Notes: a model not told the origin generated them from the sequence alone. Shown: positions 1-5,774, counted from the stretch's first letter. The stretch: DNA of 10,209 nucleotides from an uncultured Peptococcaceae bacterium (GCA_937922955.1 CALAKO010000171.1:1-10209); one strand, 5' to 3'. A program made the numbers and translations.

Positions 1-5
1 TGAGA

Positions 6-41
6 AAACCCTATTTTGGCAAAAATGCCAAGATAGGGTTT
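6..41. terminator. Long AT-rich hairpin downstream of ahbB
   Basis: A 16-base inverted repeat (6-21 with 26-41, one non-Watson-Crick position) encloses an AAAA loop. Read on the minus strand it is followed by TTTTCTC, so it may act as a back-up terminator for the ahb operon. On the plus strand the tail has only three T's. The hairpin is plain in the sequence; the terminator role is inferred. Confidence 0.55.
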
Positions 42-55
42 ATCTACAGTCTGAA

Positions 56-85
56 ACGCCCCACGGTCAACGTGGGGCGTTTTTT
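56..85 (+). terminator. Rho-independent terminator at convergent junction
   Basis: A perfect 10-base stem (56-65 with 71-80) with the loop GTCAA is followed on the plus strand by a run of six T's (80-85). This is a textbook intrinsic terminator for a plus-strand gene ending just left of the window. On the minus strand the hairpin lies directly after the ahbB stop but is followed only by TTTC, so it is weaker in that direction. Confidence 0.85.
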
Positions 86-603
86 CAGGCGTCGATCATT
101 TCCTCTGGCGTTTCAAGGAAGTATTTCATGCCGATTTTCTTGAGCTCGCGCAGGCTGCGCAGGCCTTGGTGGGGCACGTCATGGCCCAGCTGACCGCGCA
201 CGAGGGCGCGGAGTTCGTCGAGAATACGTGCGTACTCATCCTCGCTCTGAGCATGCACCATGGTGTAAAAATTGTAAGGAAAATCCGGCCGTGGATTGCG
301 TTTATAGCAATGGGTGACGGCGGGATGACGACTGACTGCAGCGCCAACGGCCGCCATGTCGGCTTCAGGAATGTCCCAGACGAGCATGACGTTAACCTTG
401 TAACCGACGTTTTTATGGCGCAGCGCAATGGAAATGCGCTTGAGGCAGCCTTTCTCCTGCAGGCCGCGAATGCCTTCCAGCAAGTCGTCCTCGCTGATGC
501 CTAACGAATCCGCCACGACGCGGTAAGGCTCGGGCACCAGCGGCAGCTCCTGCTGCAGGGCGCGCACGATGGCTTTTTCCTGTTCACTGAGCACAACGGA
601 CAT
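85..603 (-). CDS. ahbB: Siroheme decarboxylase subunit AhbB (AsnC/Lrp-like)
   Basis: A 172-residue protein of the Lrp/AsnC-like siroheme decarboxylase family. With AhbA it is expected to remove the carboxyl groups of the C12 and C18 acetates of siroheme, giving 12,18-didecarboxysiroheme in the cytoplasm. The N-terminal winged-helix-like segment spans about residues 5-60 and is followed by a ferredoxin-like AsnC domain. Residues 96-101 (VTHCYK) and 107-115 (DFPYNFYTM) match the conserved block of AhbB/NirH-type proteins (H98, Y100). An ATG 14 codons upstream is possible, but the start at 603 is preferred because an AAGGAGGG site lies just before it. The gene overlaps the end of ahbA by 20 bases, which suggests translational coupling, and it is last in the operon. 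A heme d1-type decarboxylase is the main alternative, but no d1-specific genes are present. Confidence 0.88.
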   Translation of the reverse strand: MSVVLSEQEKAIVRALQQELPLVPEPYRVVADSLGISEDDLLEGIRGLQEKGCLKRISIALRHKNVGYKVNVMLVWDIPEADMAAVGAAVSRHPAVTHCYKRNPRPDFPYNFYTMVHAQSEDEYARILDELRALVRGQLGHDVPHQGLRSLRELKKIGMKYFLETPEEMIDA

Positions 604-1081
604 GTCGCCCTCCTTCCTGCTGAGCGACGTCGAAGGTGACGTCAATTTTATAGCGCTGAGTCATTTCAAAACGCATCATGCCATCCACCGCGCCGCAGGC
701 CTCAATGCGATCGAGAATCCAATCCAGCGTAGGGCGGTTGATGGCGATGATTGTGAACCAAATGCTGTATTCGTGGCTGCGTTCGTAATTGTGGGTGATG
801 CCTGGAAACTGGTTGATGAAAGCCACGGCGTCGTCAAAAGCGCCTGGCTGTGGCTTCACCGCCACCAGCATGGACTGATAGCCCAAGCGGCGCGAATCGA
901 AAAAACCGGACATGCGGCGAATGATGTTGTTTTCTTTCATGCGTGCAATGCGCGCGATCACCTCGTCTTCACTGACGCCGCCGATCTCCTCGGCCATGGC
1001 CTGGTAAGGGCGGCTCTCAATGGCGATGCCGCGCTGCAAAATCATGAGAATCTGACGGTCAATGGCATCCAATTCAAACAT
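584..1081 (-). CDS. ahbA: Siroheme decarboxylase subunit AhbA (AsnC/Lrp-like)
   Basis: A 165-residue AsnC/Lrp-fold protein, partner of AhbB in the heterodimeric siroheme decarboxylase that opens the alternative heme pathway. The N-terminal helix-turn-helix-like part (about residues 1-60: DAIDRQIL, then a second helix, then RRMSGFFDSRRLGY) precedes an AsnC-type alpha/beta domain. Residues 95-101 (ITHNYER, with H97 and R101) correspond to the substrate-pocket motif conserved in the AhbA/NirD group. The ATG at 1081 has a GAGGGGG ribosome binding site inside the end of ahbD, which it overlaps by 8 bases. Despite the regulator-like fold, placement between two radical SAM heme-synthesis genes and ahbB argues for an enzyme rather than a transcription factor. 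The assignment of the A versus B subunit rests on motif differences and is slightly less certain than the family. Confidence 0.87.
   Translation of the reverse strand: MFELDAIDRQILMILQRGIAIESRPYQAMAEEIGGVSEDEVIARIARMKENNIIRRMSGFFDSRRLGYQSMLVAVKPQPGAFDDAVAFINQFPGITHNYERSHEYSIWFTIIAINRPTLDWILDRIEACGAVDGMMRFEMTQRYKIDVTFDVAQQEGGRHVRCAQ
608..615 (-). promoter_or_regulatory. ahbB ribosome binding site (decides start)
   Basis: AAGGAGGG on the minus strand lies five bases before the ATG at 603, inside the last codons of ahbA. No comparable site precedes the in-frame ATG at 645, so the shorter ahbB start is chosen. Confidence 0.8.
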
Positions 1082-2078
1082 TGCCTGCCCCCTCTCTGTT
1101 CAACACGCAGAGCGGGTCGGCGCTCATATAGTCGCCGCGGTGGTAATAAGCGGCACGAGCACGGCAGCCGCCGCAGGAGGTGCGATAGCCGCACTGACCG
1201 CAGCTGCCGCTGTAATCGCTGGTGCGCAGCTTCTGAAACATCTCGCTTTCCTGCCAGATGCGGTCAAACGGCAGATCACGCACATTGCCAACCGGCACAT
1301 CCAGGTAAGCGCAAGGCTGCACATCGCCGCGCGGCGAAATGATGCAGTAACTGATGCCCGCCAGGCAGCCTTTGGCAAAACGCTGTTTGTGGCCAACCTG
1401 ATCGGCCACGCGAATGAACTGCGGCGCGCAGGTTGGCTTCACTTCGATCGGCACCGTCTTAGCCTTGTTCATGATGCGGGTCAGCACGTTTTCATAGGCG
1501 CGCTGTTCCAGGGCCTGGTCTTCGATCTCTTCGCCGCGTCCTGTCGGCACGAGGAAGAAAATATGGTGGGCACGGGCGCCAATCTCCACGGCAAAATCGG
1601 TGATGTGGGTGATTTCCGCTTCGTTCCAATCCATGACGGTGGTATGAATCTGAAACGGCAGATCGGCGTTGCGGCAGTGAATCATGCCGTTGAAAGCCGC
1701 CTGCCAGGCGCCTTCCTGACGGCGCAAGCGGTCGTGGGCTTCACGACTGAGGCTGTCAAGGCTGATGCCGGCTGCCATAAGGCCGCTGGCCTTGAGACGT
1801 TCCACGACCTCTGGCGTCAGCAGAGTGCCGTTGGAGCCGAGCACCGGACGCAGCCCCACCTCGCGAGCATGGCTGATGAGGTCGAAGATGTCCTCACGCA
1901 GCAGCGGTTCGCCGCCGGAAAAAATCATGATCTGGAAGCCGGCCTTAGCAATCTCATCGATCAGCTTCATGCCTTCGGCGGTGGTCAGCTCACCGGCGGC
2001 TTCTTCGCCGGAGCCGCGGTAGCAATGGGCGCAGTAAAGGTTGCAGGCGTTGGTGGTGTTCCAGCTGATGATGTTCAT
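1074..2078 (-). CDS. ahbD: Radical SAM heme synthase AhbD (Fe-coproporphyrin III decarboxylase; NirJ2-like)
   Basis: A 334-residue radical SAM/SPASM enzyme expected to convert the propionates on rings A and B of Fe-coproporphyrin III to vinyls, giving heme b. The SAM-cluster motif C12-x3-C16-x2-C19 sits in TTNACNLYCAHCYRG, a signature of AhbD/NirJ2. GGEP is at residues 55-58. Further cysteines at 217 (in CAPQF), 238, 245, 256, 293, 296, 302, 305 and 324 can hold an auxiliary iron-sulfur cluster, as known for AhbD. An in-frame ATG at 2129 is possible, but the start at 2078 is chosen because GGAGGTG precedes it and it overlaps the ahbC stop as ATGA. The gene overlaps ahbA by 8 bases. A NirJ-type heme d1 enzyme is the alternative name, but the context favours heme b synthesis. 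Confidence 0.88.
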   Translation of the reverse strand: MNIISWNTTNACNLYCAHCYRGSGEEAAGELTTAEGMKLIDEIAKAGFQIMIFSGGEPLLREDIFDLISHAREVGLRPVLGSNGTLLTPEVVERLKASGLMAAGISLDSLSREAHDRLRRQEGAWQAAFNGMIHCRNADLPFQIHTTVMDWNEAEITHITDFAVEIGARAHHIFFLVPTGRGEEIEDQALEQRAYENVLTRIMNKAKTVPIEVKPTCAPQFIRVADQVGHKQRFAKGCLAGISYCIISPRGDVQPCAYLDVPVGNVRDLPFDRIWQESEMFQKLRTSDYSGSCGQCGYRTSCGGCRARAAYYHRGDYMSADPLCVLNREGAGNV

Positions 2079-3268
2079 GCGTCCACCTCCGGCGCCGGAA
2101 TGGCACGTTCGTCGTCGGTCAGATAGCAAGCCGGATCAAAGCCCCAAAAATCGCCGCTCACCGCTTCGCCGCGGGCGCGGAAATTGCCGTTGCAGATATT
2201 CAGCCAGCTGCATGCGCGGCAGCGTGCGTCCAGCAGCGGCTTGCGATCCTTAAGCCCTGCCAAAAGCGGCACACTGGTGTCGCTCCAGATCTCGCCGAAG
2301 GCGCGTTCGCGCACGTTTCCCAACGTGTGATGCTGGGTGAACTGGTCGGGATGAACGTTGCCTTCGTTGTCCACGTTGGCAAAGGCCATGCCGGAACGAT
2401 TGCCGCCGCTCATCATCAGGAGACGGTAAATCACTGCGGCGCGTTCCGGGTCTTTGTCGCGGTATTTAAGATAGAGGTACGGACCATCGGCGTGGTTATC
2501 GACGAGAAGCACCTCTTTTTTCAAGCCGCGGCGGTCAAAATCCAGCACACGATCGACAATCAAATCCACCACGGCGCGTGTTTCTTCGGCGCTGAGATCT
2601 TCTTCGCGAATGGCTGCGCCGCGTCCCGAATACACCAGATGATAGAAGCAGATGCGGTCAATGTCTTCGCTTTCGAGCAGGTCGAGCACCGTTGCCACCG
2701 AACCGACGTTGTTGCGGTTGATCGTGAAGCGCAGACCCACACGCTGACCCACAGCGCGGCAGTTGCGAATGCCTTCCAGCGCGCGCGAATAAGCACCTTC
2801 CACTCCGCGAAAGGCATCGTTGACGGCAGGGTCGCCGTCGATGGAGATGCCCACATAACCGATGCCATGGTCCTTGATGGTGCGTGCCATGTCTGGCGTA
2901 ATCAAGGTGCCGTTGGTCGATAAGGTGGCACGAATGCCCTTCTCGCGGGCATAGGCAGTGAGGGTGAACAAATCCTCTCGCATCAGCGGTTCGCCGCCAG
3001 TAAAAAGAATCACCGGCACTTTAAAAGCAGCCAGATCATCGATGAACGCCAGCGCTTCCTCGGTGGTCAGTTCGCCTTCGTAGCGTTTGCCTTCCGAGTT
3101 GGCGTAGCAATGGCGGCATTTCAGGTTGCAGGTGCGGGTGCAGTTCCAGCTCACGACAGGGCCGCGCCCCTCAGCGACCCCATTTTGAGCGCGACGGCTC
3201 GCCGGCGTATAGCGCAGGTCGTCACCGAAATACGCATCACCCGTTAATAATTTTGTTAAACTAAGCAT
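2075..3268 (-). CDS. ahbC: Radical SAM 12,18-didecarboxysiroheme deacetylase AhbC (NirJ1-like)
   Basis: A 397-residue radical SAM enzyme expected to remove the acetate side chains at C2 and C7 of 12,18-didecarboxysiroheme, leaving methyl groups and giving Fe-coproporphyrin III. The N-terminal lead-in (LTKLLTGDAYFGDDLRY, about residues 4-20) is typical of the AhbC/NirJ1 group. The SAM-cluster motif is C47-x3-C51-x2-C54 within RTCNLKCRHCYA. GGEP is at 91-94 and STNGT at 117-121. A C-terminal set C350, C353, C359 and C381 probably holds a second iron-sulfur cluster. The length matches the family. The ATG at 3268 follows an AAAGGA site. This is the first gene of the ahb operon and its stop overlaps the ahbD start. 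A leader of about 160 bases and a strong promoter lie upstream. A role in heme d1 synthesis is the alternative but has no support nearby. Confidence 0.88.
   Translation of the reverse strand: MLSLTKLLTGDAYFGDDLRYTPASRRAQNGVAEGRGPVVSWNCTRTCNLKCRHCYANSEGKRYEGELTTEEALAFIDDLAAFKVPVILFTGGEPLMREDLFTLTAYAREKGIRATLSTNGTLITPDMARTIKDHGIGYVGISIDGDPAVNDAFRGVEGAYSRALEGIRNCRAVGQRVGLRFTINRNNVGSVATVLDLLESEDIDRICFYHLVYSGRGAAIREEDLSAEETRAVVDLIVDRVLDFDRRGLKKEVLLVDNHADGPYLYLKYRDKDPERAAVIYRLLMMSGGNRSGMAFANVDNEGNVHPDQFTQHHTLGNVRERAFGEIWSDTSVPLLAGLKDRKPLLDARCRACSWLNICNGNFRARGEAVSGDFWGFDPACYLTDDERAIPAPEVDA
2084..2090 (-). promoter_or_regulatory. ahbD ribosome binding site inside ahbC
   Basis: GGAGGTG on the minus strand forms part of the last ahbC codons (the PEV of PEVDA) and lies five bases before the ahbD ATG. 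Together with the ATGA stop/start overlap it points to coupled translation, and it fixes the ahbD start at 2078. Confidence 0.8.
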
Positions 3269-3428
3269 GGTTTTCCTTTCATATCGATCCCTTGACGATA
3301 ATTACCTTCCAATCTCATGCGCCCTGTGCGCGCTGTTCTCCATACAGCAGGGCCGATCGCCAAACACTCTCAGCCGTCCTGCGACAGGGCTGCTTGCAAT
3401 GAACATTTTTGTCGCATGTTCATTTTGC
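3269..3428 (-). promoter_or_regulatory. Structured 5' leader of the ahb operon
   Basis: About 160 bases separate the predicted transcription start (near 3428) from the ahbC ATG. The leader holds an inverted repeat at its 5' end (3398-3424), a hairpin at 3371-3392 and a two-part hairpin at 3321-3353. GCCCTGT at 3321-3327 can also pair with ACAGGGC at 3384-3390, so two exclusive folds are possible. I recognise no known riboswitch class and see no terminator T-run. A regulatory role is inferred only. Confidence 0.4.
3398..3424. repeat. Inverted repeat at the start of the ahb leader
   Basis: A perfect 9-base inverted repeat (AATGAACAT at 3398-3406, ATGTTCATT at 3416-3424) is separated by 9 bases. 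It begins about where the ahb transcript should begin. It could be a repressor operator overlapping the start of transcription or a 5'-end RNA hairpin. The sequence alone does not decide. Confidence 0.55.
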
Positions 3429-3434
3429 GTTCTC

Positions 3435-3463
3435 AGTATACGAAAAAAAGCAGGCGCGGTCAA
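3435..3463 (-). promoter_or_regulatory. Sigma-70-type promoter of the ahb operon
   Basis: On the minus strand TTGACC (3463-3458) and TATACT (3440-3435) are separated by exactly 17 bases, and each matches the consensus at five of six positions. The spacer contains the T-run of the terminator that shares this site. Transcription should start near 3428 and run into ahbC. No other credible promoter is seen before ahbC. Confidence 0.8.
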
Positions 3464-3483
3464 CCATTGATTGACTGCGCCTG
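3443..3483 (-). terminator. Intrinsic terminator of the DUF3783-like gene, overlapping the ahb promoter
   Basis: On the minus strand a near-palindrome of 33 bases (3483-3451; arms CAGGCGC and GCGCCTG with an inner GTCAA/TTGAC pair) is followed by C and seven T's (3449-3443). This fits a Rho-independent terminator for the transcript coming from 4159. The -35 of the ahb promoter lies in its descending arm. Confidence 0.72.
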
Positions 3484-3493
3484 CAAATAATGT

Positions 3494-3538
3494 TCAATTT
3501 TGTTCGCCAGGGACGTCCTGCGCCCCGCTGCTCGGACT
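3494..3538 (-). pseudogene. Possible relic of the htrA 3' end
   Basis: Aligned without gaps, these 15 codons (stop TGA at 3496-3494) match the last 15 codons of htrA (4304-4260) at 32 of 45 bases. The match includes the exact runs GAGCAGCG and GGCGAACAAA and an equally placed stop codon, followed 10-12 bases later by the same hairpin. It lies in frame after the stop of the DUF3783-like gene. It is too short to be functional as htrA. Chance or low-complexity similarity cannot be fully excluded. Confidence 0.4.
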
Positions 3539-3541
3539 GTC

Positions 3542-3564
3542 GCGCACCTCTTTCCAGAGTGCGC
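3542..3564 (-). other. Stable hairpin after the DUF3783-like gene
   Basis: On the minus strand GCGCACTCT pairs with AGA and GTGCGC around a GGAA tetraloop, with one bulged G. It begins 10 bases after the stop codon at 3575 and has no T-run, so it is not a standard terminator. It could protect the 3' end of the transcript. Confidence 0.45.
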
Positions 3565-3574
3565 AGCCGCTTCC

Positions 3575-4159
3575 TTAGGACAACAGTGCCTTCATTGCTT
3601 TCTGCAAGTTCGCAATGTGGGTGTCGATGTCTTTTGGATCGATCTGATCAAACTGACTGTCGGTATCACTAACCACCGCATCAAGGAAATCGTTGGCGTT
3701 GGCAATAGCGATTTTCAGCGTGCTCCAGCGATCCTGGTCGTAGCGGTCTTCCTTGAGTGCTGCACAACCATCGATCATTTGCTGCAGGAAGCCGAGTTTC
3801 GCTAAAAACTGCTGATAATCGCGGTGGCCGATGAGCACATCACCAAGGTTGAGGCTCATCATGCTGTCGTCAGCAAGCACCTGGTAGCCAAACACAATGC
3901 CGTTGTCGACCAGCTTGTCAAGGAACTTAGCGGCGTCATCGTGTTCAATATCCGCAGCGTTGAAAATAATGCCAGGATCTTCCGGCAGGTCTTCTGCTGG
4001 ATGGGCCTTGGCTTCGGTTTCTCCAGCAAACAGCGCGCCCAGCGTCTGGCCAGCGGCTTCTTTGCCCACATAACGATGCTCCAAACCTTCTTCAGCGAGA
4101 ATTTCGCTCAGGCGTTTGGCGCGGCTGTCATCTTCCGGAATAGCGTATAAAAGTATCAT
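3575..4159 (-). CDS. Small DUF3783-like protein of unknown function
   Basis: A 194-residue, acidic, apparently cytoplasmic protein with no signal peptide or membrane segment. The N-terminal half (about residues 1-125) opens with MILLYAIPEDD, then has an alpha/beta pattern (GIIFN at 63-67, FLDKLVDNGI at 79-88, YQVLAD at 92-97) resembling DUF3783 proteins, whose function is unknown. The C-terminal part (about 135-194; RWSTLKIAIANANDFL, then LQKAMKALL) is helical and resembles a FIVAR-type three-helix repeat. Both matches are from memory and tentative. The ATG at 4159 is chosen over an upstream ATG at 4228 because AAAGGGG precedes it and the upstream one lies inside the promoter. It is probably a single-gene transcript, with its own promoter and a terminator behind it, and is bracketed by direct repeats. 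Its codons resemble those of its neighbours. Confidence 0.6.
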   Translation of the reverse strand: MILLYAIPEDDSRAKRLSEILAEEGLEHRYVGKEAAGQTLGALFAGETEAKAHPAEDLPEDPGIIFNAADIEHDDAAKFLDKLVDNGIVFGYQVLADDSMMSLNLGDVLIGHRDYQQFLAKLGFLQQMIDGCAALKEDRYDQDRWSTLKIAIANANDFLDAVVSDTDSQFDQIDPKDIDTHIANLQKAMKALLS

Positions 4160-4168
4160 GAATGGTAT

Positions 4169-4175
4169 CCCCTTT
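4169..4175 (-). promoter_or_regulatory. Ribosome binding site of the DUF3783-like gene
   Basis: AAAGGGG on the minus strand lies nine bases before the ATG at 4159, about 14 bases into the predicted transcript. It rules out the longer reading from 4228, which would start upstream of the promoter's -10. Confidence 0.7.
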
Positions 4176-4195
4176 ACGTTCGTTTTTACTTCTTC

Positions 4196-4224
4196 AGTGT
4201 ACGAAAAAAAACAGGCGCGGTCAA
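4196..4224 (-). promoter_or_regulatory. Sigma-70-type promoter of the DUF3783-like gene
   Basis: On the minus strand TTGACC (4224-4219) and TACACT (4201-4196) are 17 bases apart, the same arrangement as in front of ahbC. The spacer holds the eight-T run of the htrA terminator. Transcription should start near 4189. Confidence 0.75.
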
Positions 4225-4247
4225 CCATTGATTGACTGCTGCGCCTG
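4204..4247 (-). terminator. Intrinsic terminator of htrA, overlapping the next promoter
   Basis: On the minus strand the arms CAGGCGC (4247-4241) and GCGCCTG (4218-4212), with an inner GTCAA/TTGAC pair, are followed directly by eight T's (4211-4204). It begins 12 bases after the htrA stop. This is a canonical Rho-independent terminator for walJ-htrA, and it contains the -35 of the following gene's promoter. Confidence 0.82.
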
Positions 4248-4259
4248 TAAAAAGAGCCG

Positions 4260-5738
4260 TTAGCTTTGTTCGCCGAGGGTGACCTGCACGTCGCTGCTCT
4301 GACCGCTGCGTTCCACGGTCAGCGTGATGCTGTCGCCCGGCTGTTTGCTGCCAAGATAACTGGAGAGGTCCTCAAAGCTCGTGATGGTGGTGCCGTCCAC
4401 AGCGGTGATGACATCCCCCATGCGGATGCCTGCTGTGTGCGCAGGGCCGCCTTCGGTGACACCGGCGACGAGAATGCCGCTGGTCTGGTCAACGCCGAAC
4501 TGATGCGCCATGTCCTCTGTCAAGCTGTAGCCGGTGATGCCGACCCAGGCTTTCTTGGTGGAGGTGTTGGTGTTGCTGCCGTCTTTAACGCTGTTGACAA
4601 ATTCCAGAACGGTGTTACTAGGAATCGCGAAGCCCATGCCTTCAACGCTGTACATGCTGCTGGAGGACACTTTCAGTGAGTTGATGCCGATGAGCTGAGC
4701 CTGGCCATTGAGCAGCGCCCCGCCGCTGTTCCCGTTGTTGATGGCGGCATTCGTCTGAATGTAGCCGATGTTGCCGCTTTCGCTGGAAATCTGGCGGTCA
4801 ATGCCGCTGACGATGCCATCGGTAACGGTGTTGGCAAATTCACTGCCAAGAGGGTTCCCAATAGCGACAGCCAGGTCACCAACCTGCACCTGATCGCTGT
4901 CGGCAAAGGTGAGGTAAGGCAGATCCTTGCCGTCAATTTTCAACACCGCCAAATCAAGGTTGGAATCGGCACCAAGCACTTCTGCATCGTACTGGGTGCC
5001 ATCTTCGGTGGTCACGGCCACGCGGTCCGCCCCTTCAATAACGTGGTAATTGGTCACGATCATGCCGTCTTCGCTGATGATAACACCAGAGCCATAGCCC
5101 TGAGCCGTTTCTTCACCGCTGCTCTGCTGACTCTGAGAAAAACCAAAGAGATTGCTGCCCGAACTGGTCGTCATATTGTAAACGCTGACAACCGCTGGAG
5201 ATGCTTCGGAAGCAATGCTGGACACCGTCATATTGCCATCGGAATCGTAGGTAATTTCATCGGTGTTACGCGGGGTAGACACAGCCTGTACCACACTGCT
5301 GCCAGAGCTGGTTTTAGCACCAACGAAACCGCCGACAGCCCCACCAACAATCGCCCCAACCAGAAGCGCAGCAATCACCTTCATGAACCCGCTGTTCTTC
5401 ACGCGACGCGTCTTGCCGCCAGGCACTTTTCCGCCATTATGCGGATGCGGAGGCACAATGCTCACCTGCTCAGCTTCCACGCGCTCCGCCTCTGGTTCAG
5501 CCTCTGCTGTCGATGTCGAAGCAGCCCCCATACGCTCTGCTTCAGAAGCAGATTCTGCATGGCTTGCTCCGGCACTGACGCGCTCATAAGTGCCGCCGTC
5601 ATACGACTCTCCCACTGGCTGCGCCAAGCGGGTCACATCCCCATCTTGTGCGGTTTCCGCACGCACATATTGAGGTTCCGATGCTTCCTGTTCTTCTTTC
5701 CAAGAATCGTTATTAATTGGTTTTTGCTCATTTTCCAT
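4260..5738 (-). CDS. htrA: Membrane-anchored HtrA/DegP-type serine protease with one PDZ domain
   Basis: A 492-residue envelope protease that should degrade or refold damaged proteins outside the membrane. Residues 1-116 are a polar, mostly acidic cytoplasmic tail with an Ala/Glu/Ser-rich stretch (about 58-92). A basic patch (KTRRVKN) precedes one membrane helix (about 118-140, rich in Gly, Ala and Val). The trypsin-like domain follows at about 170-385, with the triad H232 (TNYHVI), D262 (NLDLAVL) and S338 (GNSGGALL). A PDZ domain spans about 396-490. The ATG at 5738 follows an AAGGAG site. The gene starts 36 bases after the walJ stop, so it is probably cotranscribed with it, and it ends at a strong terminator. 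The walJ-htrA order is common in Bacillota. No key residue is missing. Substrates cannot be read from the sequence. Confidence 0.93.
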   Translation of the reverse strand: MENEQKPINNDSWKEEQEASEPQYVRAETAQDGDVTRLAQPVGESYDGGTYERVSAGASHAESASEAERMGAASTSTAEAEPEAERVEAEQVSIVPPHPHNGGKVPGGKTRRVKNSGFMKVIAALLVGAIVGGAVGGFVGAKTSSGSSVVQAVSTPRNTDEITYDSDGNMTVSSIASEASPAVVSVYNMTTSSGSNLFGFSQSQQSSGEETAQGYGSGVIISEDGMIVTNYHVIEGADRVAVTTEDGTQYDAEVLGADSNLDLAVLKIDGKDLPYLTFADSDQVQVGDLAVAIGNPLGSEFANTVTDGIVSGIDRQISSESGNIGYIQTNAAINNGNSGGALLNGQAQLIGINSLKVSSSSMYSVEGMGFAIPSNTVLEFVNSVKDGSNTNTSTKKAWVGITGYSLTEDMAHQFGVDQTSGILVAGVTEGGPAHTAGIRMGDVITAVDGTTITSFEDLSSYLGSKQPGDSITLTVERSGQSSDVQVTLGEQS

Positions 5739-5774
5739 ATTTAAACAGCTCCTTCGCTAGTATGCATAGATTAA

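Larger units (their letters stand above)
3418..3538 (-). repeat. Direct repeat copy A (htrA-tail relic, terminator, promoter)
   Basis: This segment matches copy B at 4178-4304 in the same order. The hairpin core is identical over 27 bases (3451-3477), apart from a 3-base insertion (CTG) in copy B just beyond it. The flanking A-run, the -10 region and about 15 bases after it are similar, and 45 bases on the htrA side match at 32 of 45 positions. The two copies flank the DUF3783-like gene. Confidence 0.65.
4178..4304 (-). repeat. Direct repeat copy B (htrA 3' end, terminator, promoter)
   Basis: This copy holds the last 15 htrA codons, the terminator hairpin, the promoter and about 18 bases after the -10. 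It is homologous to copy A at 3418-3538. The main difference in the core is an extra CTG in the ascending side of the minus-strand hairpin (near 4238-4241). It looks like the parental copy because its htrA part is intact. Confidence 0.65.

Noticed and set aside
166..2923. Several long plus-strand open frames across the ahb region
   Set aside because: They are antisense shadows of well-recognised ahb genes with no ribosome binding sites and no recognisable domains.
3370..3423. A 17-codon open frame in the ahb leader (minus strand, ATG at 3423, stop TGA at 3372-3370) as a possible leader peptide
   Set aside because: It begins only a few bases after the predicted transcription start and has no ribosome binding site. 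It has no run of codons suggesting attenuation.
3471..3499. A plus-strand promoter on the other arm of the hairpin (TTGACT at 3471)
   Set aside because: No acceptable -10 lies 16-18 bases downstream in either copy and there is no plus-strand gene to drive, so the element works in one direction only.
3500..3575. A structured non-coding RNA such as RNase P or signal recognition particle RNA after the DUF3783-like gene
   Set aside because: Hairpins are present but no conserved core of these RNAs could be matched, and the htrA-tail similarity explains part of the stretch.
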